A program made the position numbers and the translations under genes. The notes beneath the pieces were generated by a model. That model was not told the DNA's origin and did not search any database. It saw nothing but the letters and a program-made list of their open reading frames with translations. From contig JAKQKY010000393.1 of assembly GCA_029560415.1 (NCBI GenBank), forward strand, positions 1 through 64,000: a stretch of 64,000 nucleotides of DNA, in the 5' to 3' direction. Positions 1 to 6,905 of the stretch are shown piece by piece. Position 1 is the stretch's first letter, and each line of letters begins with the position of its first letter. This DNA is from Bacteroidota bacterium. GTDB taxonomy: Bacteria; Bacteroidota; Bacteroidia; Chitinophagales; Chitinophagaceae.

Positions 1-525
1 CAGGCTATCGTATACGGCATCTATCCGTGGATCTTTGAGGTCAACTTCGGGGCGGGTTGTGGGTAAGAAAACCGTGTACACACCGAGGTTGCGCCCAAAT
101 TCCATGTCGCTGATAGTATTGCCCACCATGATGGATTTGGAAAGGTCAATATCCGGGAATTGACTGGCTGCTTGTAATCCCATGCCAGGGTTTGGTTTGC
201 GAAATGGGCTGCTGTCTTCAAGGTCGGCACAATAAAAGACTGCATCAATATGCCCGCCGGCCTTTTCTATTTCAAGTTGCATATTGGCATGTATGGTATG
301 CAGGTCTTCGAGTTTGGTAAGTCCTTTGCCGACACCTTTCTGGTTGGTTGCAATGATAATCCTGTGAAAGATGGAAGAAAAAATCCTGATCGCTTCCGTT
401 ACACCTTCATAAAACCTGAACTCATCCCAGGTATGGATATAATCCTTTTGCTTTTCGTAATTGATAACACCATCCCGGTCGAGAAAGAGGGTCCAGGTGG
501 AGTTTATGTTGTGGAGGGGAAGCAT
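1..525 (-). CDS. gmhB: D-glycero-D-manno-heptose 1,7-bisphosphate phosphatase, cut by the window edge
   Basis: Translating the minus strand from an ATG at 525 gives 175 codons open to base 1; the ORF track missed it because the stop is outside. The protein has the HAD-family nucleophile motif FLDRDGVIN near residue 15, the IIIATNQKGVGKG block and the KPNPGM and MVGNTISDMEFG motifs of GmhB-type phosphatases (about 190 aa in E. coli, so only a short C-terminus is missing). GmhB removes the 7-phosphate from heptose 1,7-bisphosphate in the cytoplasm. gmhA and hddC lie just upstream on the same strand and hddA further up, so the whole GDP-heptose route is present. The listed ORFs 21..248 and 250..546 are shadows of this gene. 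Confidence 0.9.
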   Translation of the reverse strand, partial: MLPLHNINSTWTLFLDRDGVINYEKQKDYIHTWDEFRFYEGVTEAIRIFSSIFHRIIIATNQKGVGKGLTKLEDLHTIHANMQLEIEKAGGHIDAVFYCADLEDSSPFRKPNPGMGLQAASQFPDIDLSKSIMVGNTISDMEFGRNLGVYTVFLPTTRPEVDLKDPRIDAVYDSL

Positions 526-1007
526 TTTAATATGATGATTGTTTAATTTGAAAATTTGAAGATTGTTTGATTTGTTGATTTGGGGATTTGTTGATTTGAA
601 AATTGTTTGATTTGAAAATTTGAAAATGTGTAGACTACAATACTTCAAAGATTTCACATTAAAGTTTCACCTAATTTTCAAATAGATTCATCTTCAAATT
701 AATCCATTTTCAAATTTAATCCTCTGCTAATTTTCAAATCTTCAAATTGATATATCGTCAAATAGATTCATCTTCAAATTAATCCATCTTCAAATTTAAT
801 CTTCTCTTAATTTTCAAATCTTCAAATTGATACATCTTCAATTTAATCCATCTTCAAATTTAATCCTCTGCTAATTTTCAAATCTTCAAATTGATACATC
901 TTCAAATTGAGACATCGTCAAATTAATCCATCTTCAAATTTAATCCTCTGTTAATTTTCAAATCTTCAAATTGATACATCTTCAAATAGCTTCATCTTCA
1001 AATTAGT
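526..1007. repeat. AT-rich intergenic tandem repeat array between gmhB and hddC
   Basis: This 480-base gap holds no gene. From about 700 to 1005 it consists of four imperfect copies of a 64-80 bp unit, each starting near 'aatccatcttcaaattt' and continuing with 'attttcaaatcttcaaattg'. The unit is itself built from TTCAAAT/ATTTGAA heptamers, and a simpler version of the same heptamer fills 545-620. The copies differ by length and single bases, as expected for slippage. It lies inside a run of same-strand genes, so it is probably transcribed unless a terminator lies within it. I see no clear hairpin with a T tract. Confidence 0.75.
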
Positions 1008-1730
1008 CTAATGATCAGCCGGGTTTATCTCCAGGTAACCAAATTCTGTATTGGCTTTTTCAAAATCTTCTGGTATTCCGATATCGATGAAGTATTCGTC
1101 TTGCATGAGCCCCATCATTTTTTCCGAAGCAAAATATTTTTCGAGGTATTCTTTTTCGAAGGAGAACTTTTCGGGCAGGTCAAGGGAAAGGAATTTCGGT
1201 ACATTCAGCGCATATACACCACCGTTGATGAGTCCTTGTTGGTAAAACTTTTTTTCCATGAACGACTGGATATATCCATCTTTGTTGATCTCCACAACGC
1301 CATATCGGTCGAAATCGTGCATGGGTTTCAGGGAAAGGGTGCATGCAGCTGCGTGCTGATGATGAAAGGCCGATAATTTGGCAAGGTCGGTTTTGTACAT
1401 GGTATCGCCGTTCAATACCAGCACATTTGGTTCGGTAGCTTTTTTGCAGGCCAGCCTGATGGCGCCACCGGTACCAAGCGGTTCCTCTTCTATGGAGAGC
1501 TGGTAATTGAGCAGGGGATAATGAGTGAGTAAAAATTCATCAATTACTTCGTGCATATAACCCAGAGAAAAGATGAAGCTTTCTATGCCCTGGGCCTGGA
1601 GGTAATTGATGACAAAATGCAGAAAGGGTTTGCCGGCAACGGGTGCCATACATTTGGGCGTATCGGGTACGGCACTGCGTAACCTGGTGCCCAAACCGCC
1701 GGCTAATATGATGCACTCCCTGATTGGCAT
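1008..1730 (-). CDS. hddC: Nucleotidyltransferase, probable D-glycero-alpha-D-manno-heptose 1-phosphate guanylyltransferase
   Basis: 240-aa sugar-phosphate nucleotidyltransferase (NTP_transferase fold). The signature IILAGGLGTRL is at residues 7-17, followed by PKCMAPVAGKPF, and a metal-binding VLNGDTM motif lies near residue 100. The track starts it at 1781, but the ATG at 1730 puts the signature at the usual distance from the N-terminus and only just clears the gmhA stop (1736), so I use 1730. In this setting (gmhA upstream, gmhB downstream, hddA nearby) the likely reaction is GTP + heptose 1-phosphate to GDP-heptose. The sequence alone does not separate it from other sugar nucleotidyltransferases; the assignment rests on neighbours. 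Confidence 0.8.
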   Translation of the reverse strand: MPIRECIILAGGLGTRLRSAVPDTPKCMAPVAGKPFLHFVINYLQAQGIESFIFSLGYMHEVIDEFLLTHYPLLNYQLSIEEEPLGTGGAIRLACKKATEPNVLVLNGDTMYKTDLAKLSAFHHQHAAACTLSLKPMHDFDRYGVVEINKDGYIQSFMEKKFYQQGLINGGVYALNVPKFLSLDLPEKFSFEKEYLEKYFASEKMMGLMQDEYFIDIGIPEDFEKANTEFGYLEINPADH

Positions 1731-1735
1731 GTTAG

Positions 1736-2323
1736 TTATGATTTTGAGATTCCGAAATACTGTTCTTCTACCAATTGACAAACAATATGGCCAAGTAAGA
1801 TATGGCTTTCCTGGATACGAGGTGTATCGGTTGATGGAACGTTAATTAAAAAATCACTTAACTCTTTCATCTTACCACCTGTTGTACCTGTAAACCCGAT
1901 GGTCGTCATTCCTTTTTCACGGGCGGTTTCAAAAGCATTAATGATGTTGATGCTATTGCCCGATGTGCTGAGTCCGACCAATACATCTCCTTTACGCCCT
2001 ATGCCTTTTACCATTCTTGAATAAACCACGTCATAGCTATAATCGTTGGCAACGGCCGTAATATAAGAGGTATTTACATGAAGGGCTTCTGCGGGCAACG
2101 CTTCCCGGTCTACATAAAAACGACCGCTGAATTCTGCCGCCAGGTGCTGGGCATCCGCTGCGCTGCCACCATTGCCACAAAACAAAACTTTATTCCCGTT
2201 TTTAAAGGCAGTTACAATTACGTCAACACAACCTGCAATTGTTTGGTGCATGGCAGCATTGGCCAATACTTCCTGCTTTACACTGATGGAAGCTTGTATG
2301 ATATTTCTGATCTGATCGGTCAT
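1736..2323 (-). CDS. gmhA: Sedoheptulose 7-phosphate isomerase
   Basis: 195 aa, the usual size of GmhA, with a single SIS domain. The motif FCGNGGSAADAQHLAAE near residues 48-64, STSGNS near 120 and ESHILLGHIVCQLVEE near the end (metal-ligand and active-site segments) are those of GmhA rather than of other SIS proteins. It converts sedoheptulose 7-phosphate to D-glycero-D-manno-heptose 7-phosphate, the first step of the heptose pathway. The next gene, hddC, starts 5 bases after its stop, so the two are very likely co-transcribed. The 346-base repeat-filled gap upstream separates it from the cysteine operon. Confidence 0.92.
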   Translation of the reverse strand: MTDQIRNIIQASISVKQEVLANAAMHQTIAGCVDVIVTAFKNGNKVLFCGNGGSAADAQHLAAEFSGRFYVDREALPAEALHVNTSYITAVANDYSYDVVYSRMVKGIGRKGDVLVGLSTSGNSINIINAFETAREKGMTTIGFTGTTGGKMKELSDFLINVPSTDTPRIQESHILLGHIVCQLVEEQYFGISKS

Positions 2324-2344
2324 GAATTAGTTCCTTTTTAAAAA

Positions 2345-2668
2345 TGACCGTAAAGGTAGGAAAAAGTAGGGGTTTGGGGCGTTTAGGACGTTCGGGACGT
2401 TTAAGGGTTTAAGAGTTTAAGAGTTTAATGGTTGGAGGAGTGGGAATGTTAGGTCGTTCAAGACGTTCAGGACGTTCAAGACGTTTAAGTCGTTTGAAGG
2501 TTTAAGGGTTTAAGGGTTGGTGTGGAGGGTCGTTTCGAACTTTCGGGACGTTTAAGACGTTTAAGTCATTTAAGGGTTGATGGTGGAGGTTGGCACGATT
2601 GGAACGTCCTGAACGCCTTAAACCTTTAAACCTTTAAACCTTTTTCAACCCTTAAACCTTTCAACCAC
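2345..2668. repeat. Intergenic low-complexity repeat of GACGTT and TTTAAGG/CCTTAAA units with inverted symmetry
   Basis: This gap has no gene. Its left two thirds repeat 'gacgttcaa/gacgtttaag' and 'gtttaaggg' units. Its right end carries the reverse complements 'gaacgtcctgaacg' and three perfect 8-bp copies of 'aaaccttt'. The transcript could therefore fold into a long imperfect hairpin. A second copy of the same composition lies at 59215-59368. It sits between gmhA and the E1 fusion gene on the same strand. Confidence 0.7.
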
Positions 2669-2669
2669 C

Positions 2670-4103
2670 TCAATACTTCGTCAACTCCGGCTTCACCTCA
2701 TCAATATAACCCAGGATGCCACCTTTTAAATTGTATAAATTTTCGAATCCGAATTTTTCTTCCAGTTCCCGGATGGCTTTGGCACTTCGGCCACCCATTT
2801 TACAATGAATGACAACCCTGGTATCGCGACTGATGTTGGGCGCATATGCGGCAACGGTAGCCAGTGGTACCAGCTCGGCACCGATATTTACAATATCGTA
2901 TTCATGTGGTTCTCGTACGTCAATGATCTGAAATGCGTCTCCCTTTACCTGCCAGTCGTATAATTCTTTTGCCGAAATTTCTTTGATTGGTTTCTCTACT
3001 GCTTTCATGCCGCAGAACTGTTCGTAATCGATCAGCGTTTTAATTGTTGGGTTTTCACCATTGAGTGGATTGGCCGGATTGCGCCTTATATTAAAAGTGC
3101 GTGTTTCAAAACTGAGTGCATCAAAAGTGAAAAATCTTCCGCTGAGTGGTTCACCAACACCTGTGATCACTTTGATCACTTCAAGTGCCTGCAGGCTGCC
3201 GATGATGCCTGGCAACACGCCCAATACGCCTCCTTCGGCACAACTGGGTACAAGGCCAGGCGGCGGTGGAGTGGGATACAGGTCACGGTAATTTGGTCCA
3301 GGTTCACCCGCTGCATTTGTGTAATTAAATACTGATACCTGTCCTTCAAACTGGAAGATGGAAGCATAAACATTTGGTTTATTCAGCAACACCGACGCAT
3401 CATTCACCAGGTAACGGGTTGGAAAATTATCGGTGCCATCTGCTACAACATCATACTCCTTTATGATGTCAAGTGCATTTTGGGAATTGAGTTGTGTATT
3501 GTAAATATTTACCTGGATATGGGGGTTGAGTGACAGGAGTCTTTTTCGGGCCGCTGCTACTTTTGGCTGGCCTATTTCATCTACCCCGAACAATACCTGC
3601 CGATGCAGGTTGCTGTCTTCCACTACGTCAAAATCTACAATGCCAAGGGTACCAATGCCGGCTGCTGCAAGGTACAGGAGAACCGGGCTTCCGAGCCCAC
3701 CCGAACCGATTACCAGCACTTTAGCGGCTTTTAATTTCTGTTGGGCCTCTTTGCCAAATCCGGGTATGATGATATGCCGGTTATACCGTGCCAGTTCTTC
3801 TTTTGAAAATTCTACATTATGATGATCTCCGCTTCCACCTGCGATGGCTGGTACAATGCTTACCAGGGTATCATTGCTGAGCGTTGTATTTTCCTGCTGC
3901 AGGTTGCGGATATCATCGTCACCAACAAAGATATTTATGAACGAACGGATGTTGCCTGTTTCATCCTGCAGGTGTTTTTTCAGTTCAGGAAAATTGAGGG
4001 AGAGATCATTCACCAGTTCTTTCACAGTAGTTGCGTTTACACTAACCCGTGAGGCGTTGTTGGTGAATTTCCTGAGTGGAGTAGGGATGATTACAGTTGC
4101 CAT
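2670..4103 (-). CDS. CysO-like sulfur carrier fused to MoeZ-like E1 adenylyltransferase and rhodanese
   Basis: 477 aa with three parts. Residues 1-90 are a ubiquitin-like sulfur carrier resembling mycobacterial CysO: VIIPTPLR at the start, NIFVGDDDIR in the middle and the terminal motif IVPAIAGG at 83-90. Residues about 100-350 are an E1-like adenylyltransferase (YNRHIIIPGFG; nucleotide loop GSGGLGSP; PSCAEGGVLG) that lacks the CxxC zinc pairs of MoeB, as MoeZ does. Residues about 375-470 are a rhodanese with active-site Cys in VIHCKMGGRS. It should adenylate and thiocarboxylate the carrier as sulfur donor for CysM. The carrier's GG is internal (followed by SGDHH), so a cut after Gly90 would be needed to free the reactive C-terminus; the adjacent JAMM peptidase is the obvious candidate. 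Its ATG is one base after the JAMM stop. Confidence 0.9.
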   Translation of the reverse strand: MATVIIPTPLRKFTNNASRVSVNATTVKELVNDLSLNFPELKKHLQDETGNIRSFINIFVGDDDIRNLQQENTTLSNDTLVSIVPAIAGGSGDHHNVEFSKEELARYNRHIIIPGFGKEAQQKLKAAKVLVIGSGGLGSPVLLYLAAAGIGTLGIVDFDVVEDSNLHRQVLFGVDEIGQPKVAAARKRLLSLNPHIQVNIYNTQLNSQNALDIIKEYDVVADGTDNFPTRYLVNDASVLLNKPNVYASIFQFEGQVSVFNYTNAAGEPGPNYRDLYPTPPPPGLVPSCAEGGVLGVLPGIIGSLQALEVIKVITGVGEPLSGRFFTFDALSFETRTFNIRRNPANPLNGENPTIKTLIDYEQFCGMKAVEKPIKEISAKELYDWQVKGDAFQIIDVREPHEYDIVNIGAELVPLATVAAYAPNISRDTRVVIHCKMGGRSAKAIRELEEKFGFENLYNLKGGILGYIDEVKPELTKY

Positions 4104-4104
4104 G

Positions 4105-4542
4105 TCATATTTTTTTTATGTGAACGGATTGTACAATATTTTCTTCCTCAAATTGATGTTCGTCATTCAAACGCCAGGACCGGGTAATCTCGAAACGTCC
4201 ATCCATCACCGACAGGATCAGGTAGGAAAAGTAAGGCTGGGCTGCAAGCCGGTCGTGTTCAGAAGGAATGGCCGGGTGATTTGGATGAGAATGATATACA
4301 CCCAATAACAGCAGGTTTCTTTCTTCAGCGAATCTTTCTGCTTTCATATAATCCGCGGATGTAATTTCAAATCGCCTTCGCTTATCGCCAGGCTTAGCAT
4401 TGTCTACAACCTGCATGCCAAGTATTAAGCGGTTTGTGCCAGATTCTTCGCCGAATACAAATCCACAACATTCATCCGGGAATGATTTTTCTGCATCTGC
4501 AATCATGTTTGCAAGGGCGTTGGGTTCAATTTGAAGGGCCAT
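4105..4542 (-). CDS. mec: JAMM/MPN zinc peptidase of the Mec type (CysO-cysteine peptidase)
   Basis: 145 aa, about the size of mycobacterial Mec. It has the full JAMM signature: Glu near residue 25 (PDECCGFVFG) and HSHPNHPAIPSEHD near 85-98 (H-x-H-x10-D with the conserved Ser). The family releases cysteine from the CysO-Cys adduct; here it may also cleave the CysO part from the fusion protein downstream. The track's TTG start at 4545 is less likely than the ATG at 4542, which overlaps the cysM stop as TGATG and implies coupled translation. The E1 fusion follows after one base. Confidence 0.9.
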   Translation of the reverse strand: MALQIEPNALANMIADAEKSFPDECCGFVFGEESGTNRLILGMQVVDNAKPGDKRRRFEITSADYMKAERFAEERNLLLLGVYHSHPNHPAIPSEHDRLAAQPYFSYLILSVMDGRFEITRSWRLNDEHQFEEENIVQSVHIKKI

Positions 4543-5477
4543 CAAAATAGTCTTGAAATGATGTCGGAATATTTATCAGAATTATCAGGCATCACGGTTA
4601 CTACTATTCCGCTTTTTAATGAATTTGCAATGCGAATGGCGCCTGCAATGTTCGCTGCAGATGATGGACTCACCAACAAACCCTCCTGTTGGTAGATCGC
4701 TACCAGTGTTTCAAAGGCTTCTTCTGTACTTACTTCAGCCGTTTCATCGGCCAGTACATCATCATAAATAGCAGGTACCATGGCTGTTTCCATGTGCTTC
4801 CATCCCTCCAATGCATGCATGGCCGAATCGGGTTGAAGGGAAATCAATTTTATATTTGGATTGTACTCTTTAAGTCTTCTGCCGGTGCCTACAAAAGTTC
4901 CACTGGTACCAAGTCCCGCCACAAAATGGGTAATGCCCGGGATAGCGTGATATATTTCTACAGCCGTTGTATGATAATGGGCTTTCCAGTTATTATCATT
5001 TTTATATTGATCGGCATAAAAATATTTATCCGGGTATTGTTCGGCCAGTTCACGGGCAACCTGTTGTGCGCCATCGGTGCCTTCGAAACGGGAAGTATAA
5101 ATGATCTCGGCACCCAATGCCTTGAGGATCTCTTTTCTTTCTGATGATGCATTTTCCGGCAGGCATAAGGTAACGGGTATGCCTAACTCTTTTCCCAGGG
5201 CTGCATAGGATATGCCGGTATTGCCGCTGGTAGCATCGAGCAGGGTCTTGTGTTCGTTGAGCCAGCCAAATTCAATGGCAGAGCGGAATATATAATAGGC
5301 TGCCCGCGTTTTTACACTGCCACCCATTTGCTGCCATTCTTTTTTTGCAAAAAGCATCACGCCTTTTTGCGGAACCATCCTGGAGAAATGGTGTAAGGGT
5401 GTATTCCCGAAATGCCGGTGTAATTTTTTGATCCTGTTGAGCAGGACTTCGCTTACAAATATTTCATCGGTTACCAT
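4542..5477 (-). CDS. cysM: Cysteine synthase CysM, probably using a protein thiocarboxylate
   Basis: 311-aa PLP-dependent beta-family enzyme. Visible motifs are GNTPL near residue 24, the PLP lysine in GGSVKTRAA near 56 (T replaces the usual D after K), the phosphate loop ATSGNTGIS near 84, GLGTSGTFVGTGR near 186 and SPSSAANIAGA near 272. Its closest pattern in memory is Mycobacterium tuberculosis CysM (ITHFVAGLGT block), which joins O-phosphoserine with CysO thiocarboxylate. The company of a Mec-type peptidase and a CysO-MoeZ fusion supports that route over a sulfide-dependent one; the acceptor (O-acetyl- or O-phosphoserine) cannot be read from the sequence. First gene of a three-gene operon preceded by a leader peptide and terminator. 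Confidence 0.9.
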   Translation of the reverse strand: MVTDEIFVSEVLLNRIKKLHRHFGNTPLHHFSRMVPQKGVMLFAKKEWQQMGGSVKTRAAYYIFRSAIEFGWLNEHKTLLDATSGNTGISYAALGKELGIPVTLCLPENASSERKEILKALGAEIIYTSRFEGTDGAQQVARELAEQYPDKYFYADQYKNDNNWKAHYHTTAVEIYHAIPGITHFVAGLGTSGTFVGTGRRLKEYNPNIKLISLQPDSAMHALEGWKHMETAMVPAIYDDVLADETAEVSTEEAFETLVAIYQQEGLLVSPSSAANIAGAIRIANSLKSGIVVTVMPDNSDKYSDIISRLF

Positions 5478-5490
5478 ACGTGTACAAATT

Positions 5491-5518
5491 AAAAAAGCTC
5501 CACGGGCGGTGGAGCTTT
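5491..5518 (-). terminator. Intrinsic terminator in the cysM leader (candidate attenuator)
   Basis: On the minus strand AAAGCTCCAC-CGCCC-GTGGAGCTTT forms a perfect 10-bp stem with a 5-nt loop, directly followed by the end of a six-T run. The T run ends 13 nt before the cysM ATG. A terminator this close in front of a gene, reading toward it, would block the gene's own transcript unless prevented from forming. The 5' arm sequence TCCACC (rc of 5508-5513) is complementary to GGTGGA inside the upstream leader frame (rc of 5559-5564), giving a possible antiterminator of 6 bp plus one wobble pair. Confidence 0.85.
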
Positions 5519-5538
5519 ATATGAAATAGAAATTAAGT

Positions 5539-5634
5539 CTATATCTTAAGGCTGTTCTTCCACCAACATAACCAGTTCCTTTGTTGAATACAACAAGCAG
5601 GCTGATTAATAATATTTTTAGGTTGATTATGCAT
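5539..5634 (-). CDS. Putative 31-aa leader peptide with tandem Cys codons upstream of cysM
   Basis: Too short for the track. ATG at 5634, TAG at 5541-5539. The peptide has Cys-Cys at positions 14-15 (TGT TGT), a third Cys at 23 and Trp at 21, 24 and 25. Segments are MHNQPKNIINQPACC and then IQQRNWLCWW. The Cys codons sit in a small TTGTTG/CAACAA hairpin (5581-5596). The frame ends 20 nt before the terminator. No similarity is claimed; function as a cysteine-sensing leader is inferred from codon content, position and the pairing options. The Trp codons are the main alternative, but the downstream operon makes cysteine. Confidence 0.65.
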   Translation of the reverse strand: MHNQPKNIINQPACCIQQRNWLCWWKNSLKI

Positions 5635-5676
5635 TGATATTGTGTGTTTATACATCGATATGGATGGAAGCTGCTA

Positions 5677-5707
5677 CAAATTTGCAAAACATTTATCTGA
5701 AATGCAA
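5677..5707 (-). promoter_or_regulatory. Candidate promoter of the cysM leader and operon
   Basis: Reading the minus strand, TTG (5707-5705) is followed after 20 nt by CAAATTTG (5684-5677). This matches the Bacteroidota -33 TTG / -7 TAnnTTTG pattern except for C in place of the first T. A start about 7 nt downstream (near 5670) would leave an untranslated stretch of about 35 nt before the leader ATG. It lies in the 276-base gap after hddA, so the operon need not depend on read-through. Confidence 0.45.
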
Positions 5708-5753
5708 TAGCTGCGCATTATTATTTTATTAAATTTTGATTATATATGGCGTT

Positions 5754-6776
5754 TTAGGCTGTCCAACTGGTGAGTCCATACTTAATAAAGGAGTACTTTT
5801 TCACTTCACCGCCAAAGGATAATAAGGCTTTTTTAACGGCATAATTGCTGTTCCCCGGGCAATAGAAGATCATGAAACCTCCACCGCCGGCGCCGCTGAT
5901 CTTGCCCCCGGTAGCACCTGCCGCCTTGGCAGCATCATATATTTCTTCGATGCTGCTATTGCTGATATTGTCGGCCATAAGGCGTTTCTGTTGAAATCCA
6001 AAATCAAGGATCTCTCCGAACTCATGTAGCTTACCCATAAGCAGGGCCTCTTTCATCATATGGGCCTGCTCTTTCAACTGGTGCATAGCATCGATGCTTT
6101 TACTGTTTTTATTATTAACGTTCTTAACCTGTTCTTTGATGATGCTGGCGCTTTCACGGGAGGTTGAAGTAAAATACAGTACCAGGTTGTTCTCCAGTTC
6201 GTGCATGTATTGAGGCCTGATGCGTAATGGGTTCACGATCACTTTATCATCTTTCATAAATTCCATGTAATTCACCCCGCCAAAAGTGGCTGCATATTGA
6301 TCCTGTCGACCGCCGGCCAAACCGAGTTCATTGCGTTCGATCTCGTAAGCCAGGTGGGCAATGTCGTAATCGCCCAGGGGCAGTTTTAGCATTTCTACAA
6401 AGGCCCCAAGGATAGCTACCATTAAGGTTGATGATGTGCCGAGTCCCGATCCAGCTGGTGCATCTACAAAAGTGGATAAACGAAAACCGGTTTTGGGAAG
6501 ACCATATTGTTTATGGATGCGGTTATATACTCCTTTGAGCAGATCGAGTGTTCCATCAATAGGAAGTTGAGGTGCCCAATTAAATTTTTGTTGTTCGTTG
6601 CGATCGAGTGCTTCTACAATAATGGCCATTTCATTGATCGGTTCTATGCTGGCATAAGCCGATAACGAGATGGTTGCATTGAGGATGGCGCCGCCATAAA
6701 GATCGCAGTACGGACTCACATCTGTACCACCACCGGCGAGGCCTATCCGAAGTGGGGCTTTGCTTCTGTATATCAT
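5754..6776 (-). CDS. hddA: D-glycero-alpha-D-manno-heptose 7-phosphate kinase (GHMP family)
   Basis: 340 aa, the typical HddA length. N-terminal RSKAPLRIGLAGGGTDVSPY matches the sugar-specific signature of HddA/FkbP-type GHMP kinases. The ATP-binding motif APAGSGLGTSST is near residue 110 and the C-terminal KISGAGGGGFM near 292. It phosphorylates heptose 7-phosphate at the anomeric position to give the alpha-1,7-bisphosphate, which points to GDP-activated heptose rather than the ADP-L-heptose of lipid A core. It is separated from gmhA-hddC-gmhB by the cysteine operon. A CTGAACTG-N13-ATGAATTG pair 71-99 bp upstream resembles the LytTR-like sites described elsewhere. Confidence 0.9.
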   Translation of the reverse strand: MIYRSKAPLRIGLAGGGTDVSPYCDLYGGAILNATISLSAYASIEPINEMAIIVEALDRNEQQKFNWAPQLPIDGTLDLLKGVYNRIHKQYGLPKTGFRLSTFVDAPAGSGLGTSSTLMVAILGAFVEMLKLPLGDYDIAHLAYEIERNELGLAGGRQDQYAATFGGVNYMEFMKDDKVIVNPLRIRPQYMHELENNLVLYFTSTSRESASIIKEQVKNVNNKNSKSIDAMHQLKEQAHMMKEALLMGKLHEFGEILDFGFQQKRLMADNISNSSIEEIYDAAKAAGATGGKISGAGGGGFMIFYCPGNSNYAVKKALLSFGGEVKKYSFIKYGLTSWTA

Positions 6777-6846
6777 GGTATGGTAAAATTAATGAAAAGC
6801 AGGCGGGGATTAAAAATTATCCATGTTGAGCGGGAAAAACGGATAG

Positions 6847-6875
6847 CTGAACTGGAAATGGATGTAGATGAATTG
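6847..6875 (-). promoter_or_regulatory. Weak LytTR-like direct repeat upstream of hddA
   Basis: Plus strand CTGAACTG (6847-6854) and ATGAATTG (6868-6875), 21 bp apart start to start. One copy is exact and the other matches 6 of 8. Distance to the hddA ATG (71 bp from the near edge) and orientation equal those of the site in front of the LytS operon. Confidence 0.35.
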
Positions 6876-6905
6876 ATATGTGTTGAATTTGGAAACTTTC
6901 CTGCA

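Noticed and set aside
1731-1781. Longer N-terminus of hddC
   Set aside because: Would overlap the end of gmhA and put extra residues before the nucleotide-binding signature.
3526-4308. ORFs on the plus strand over the E1 fusion and JAMM genes
   Set aside because: Antisense shadows of genes with clear domain content.
5491-5518. The hairpin as a plain terminator of hddA
   Set aside because: It is 236 bases past the hddA stop but only 13 bases before the cysM ATG, with a promoter-like sequence and a small Cys-rich frame in between; a role in the cysM leader fits better, though both could hold.
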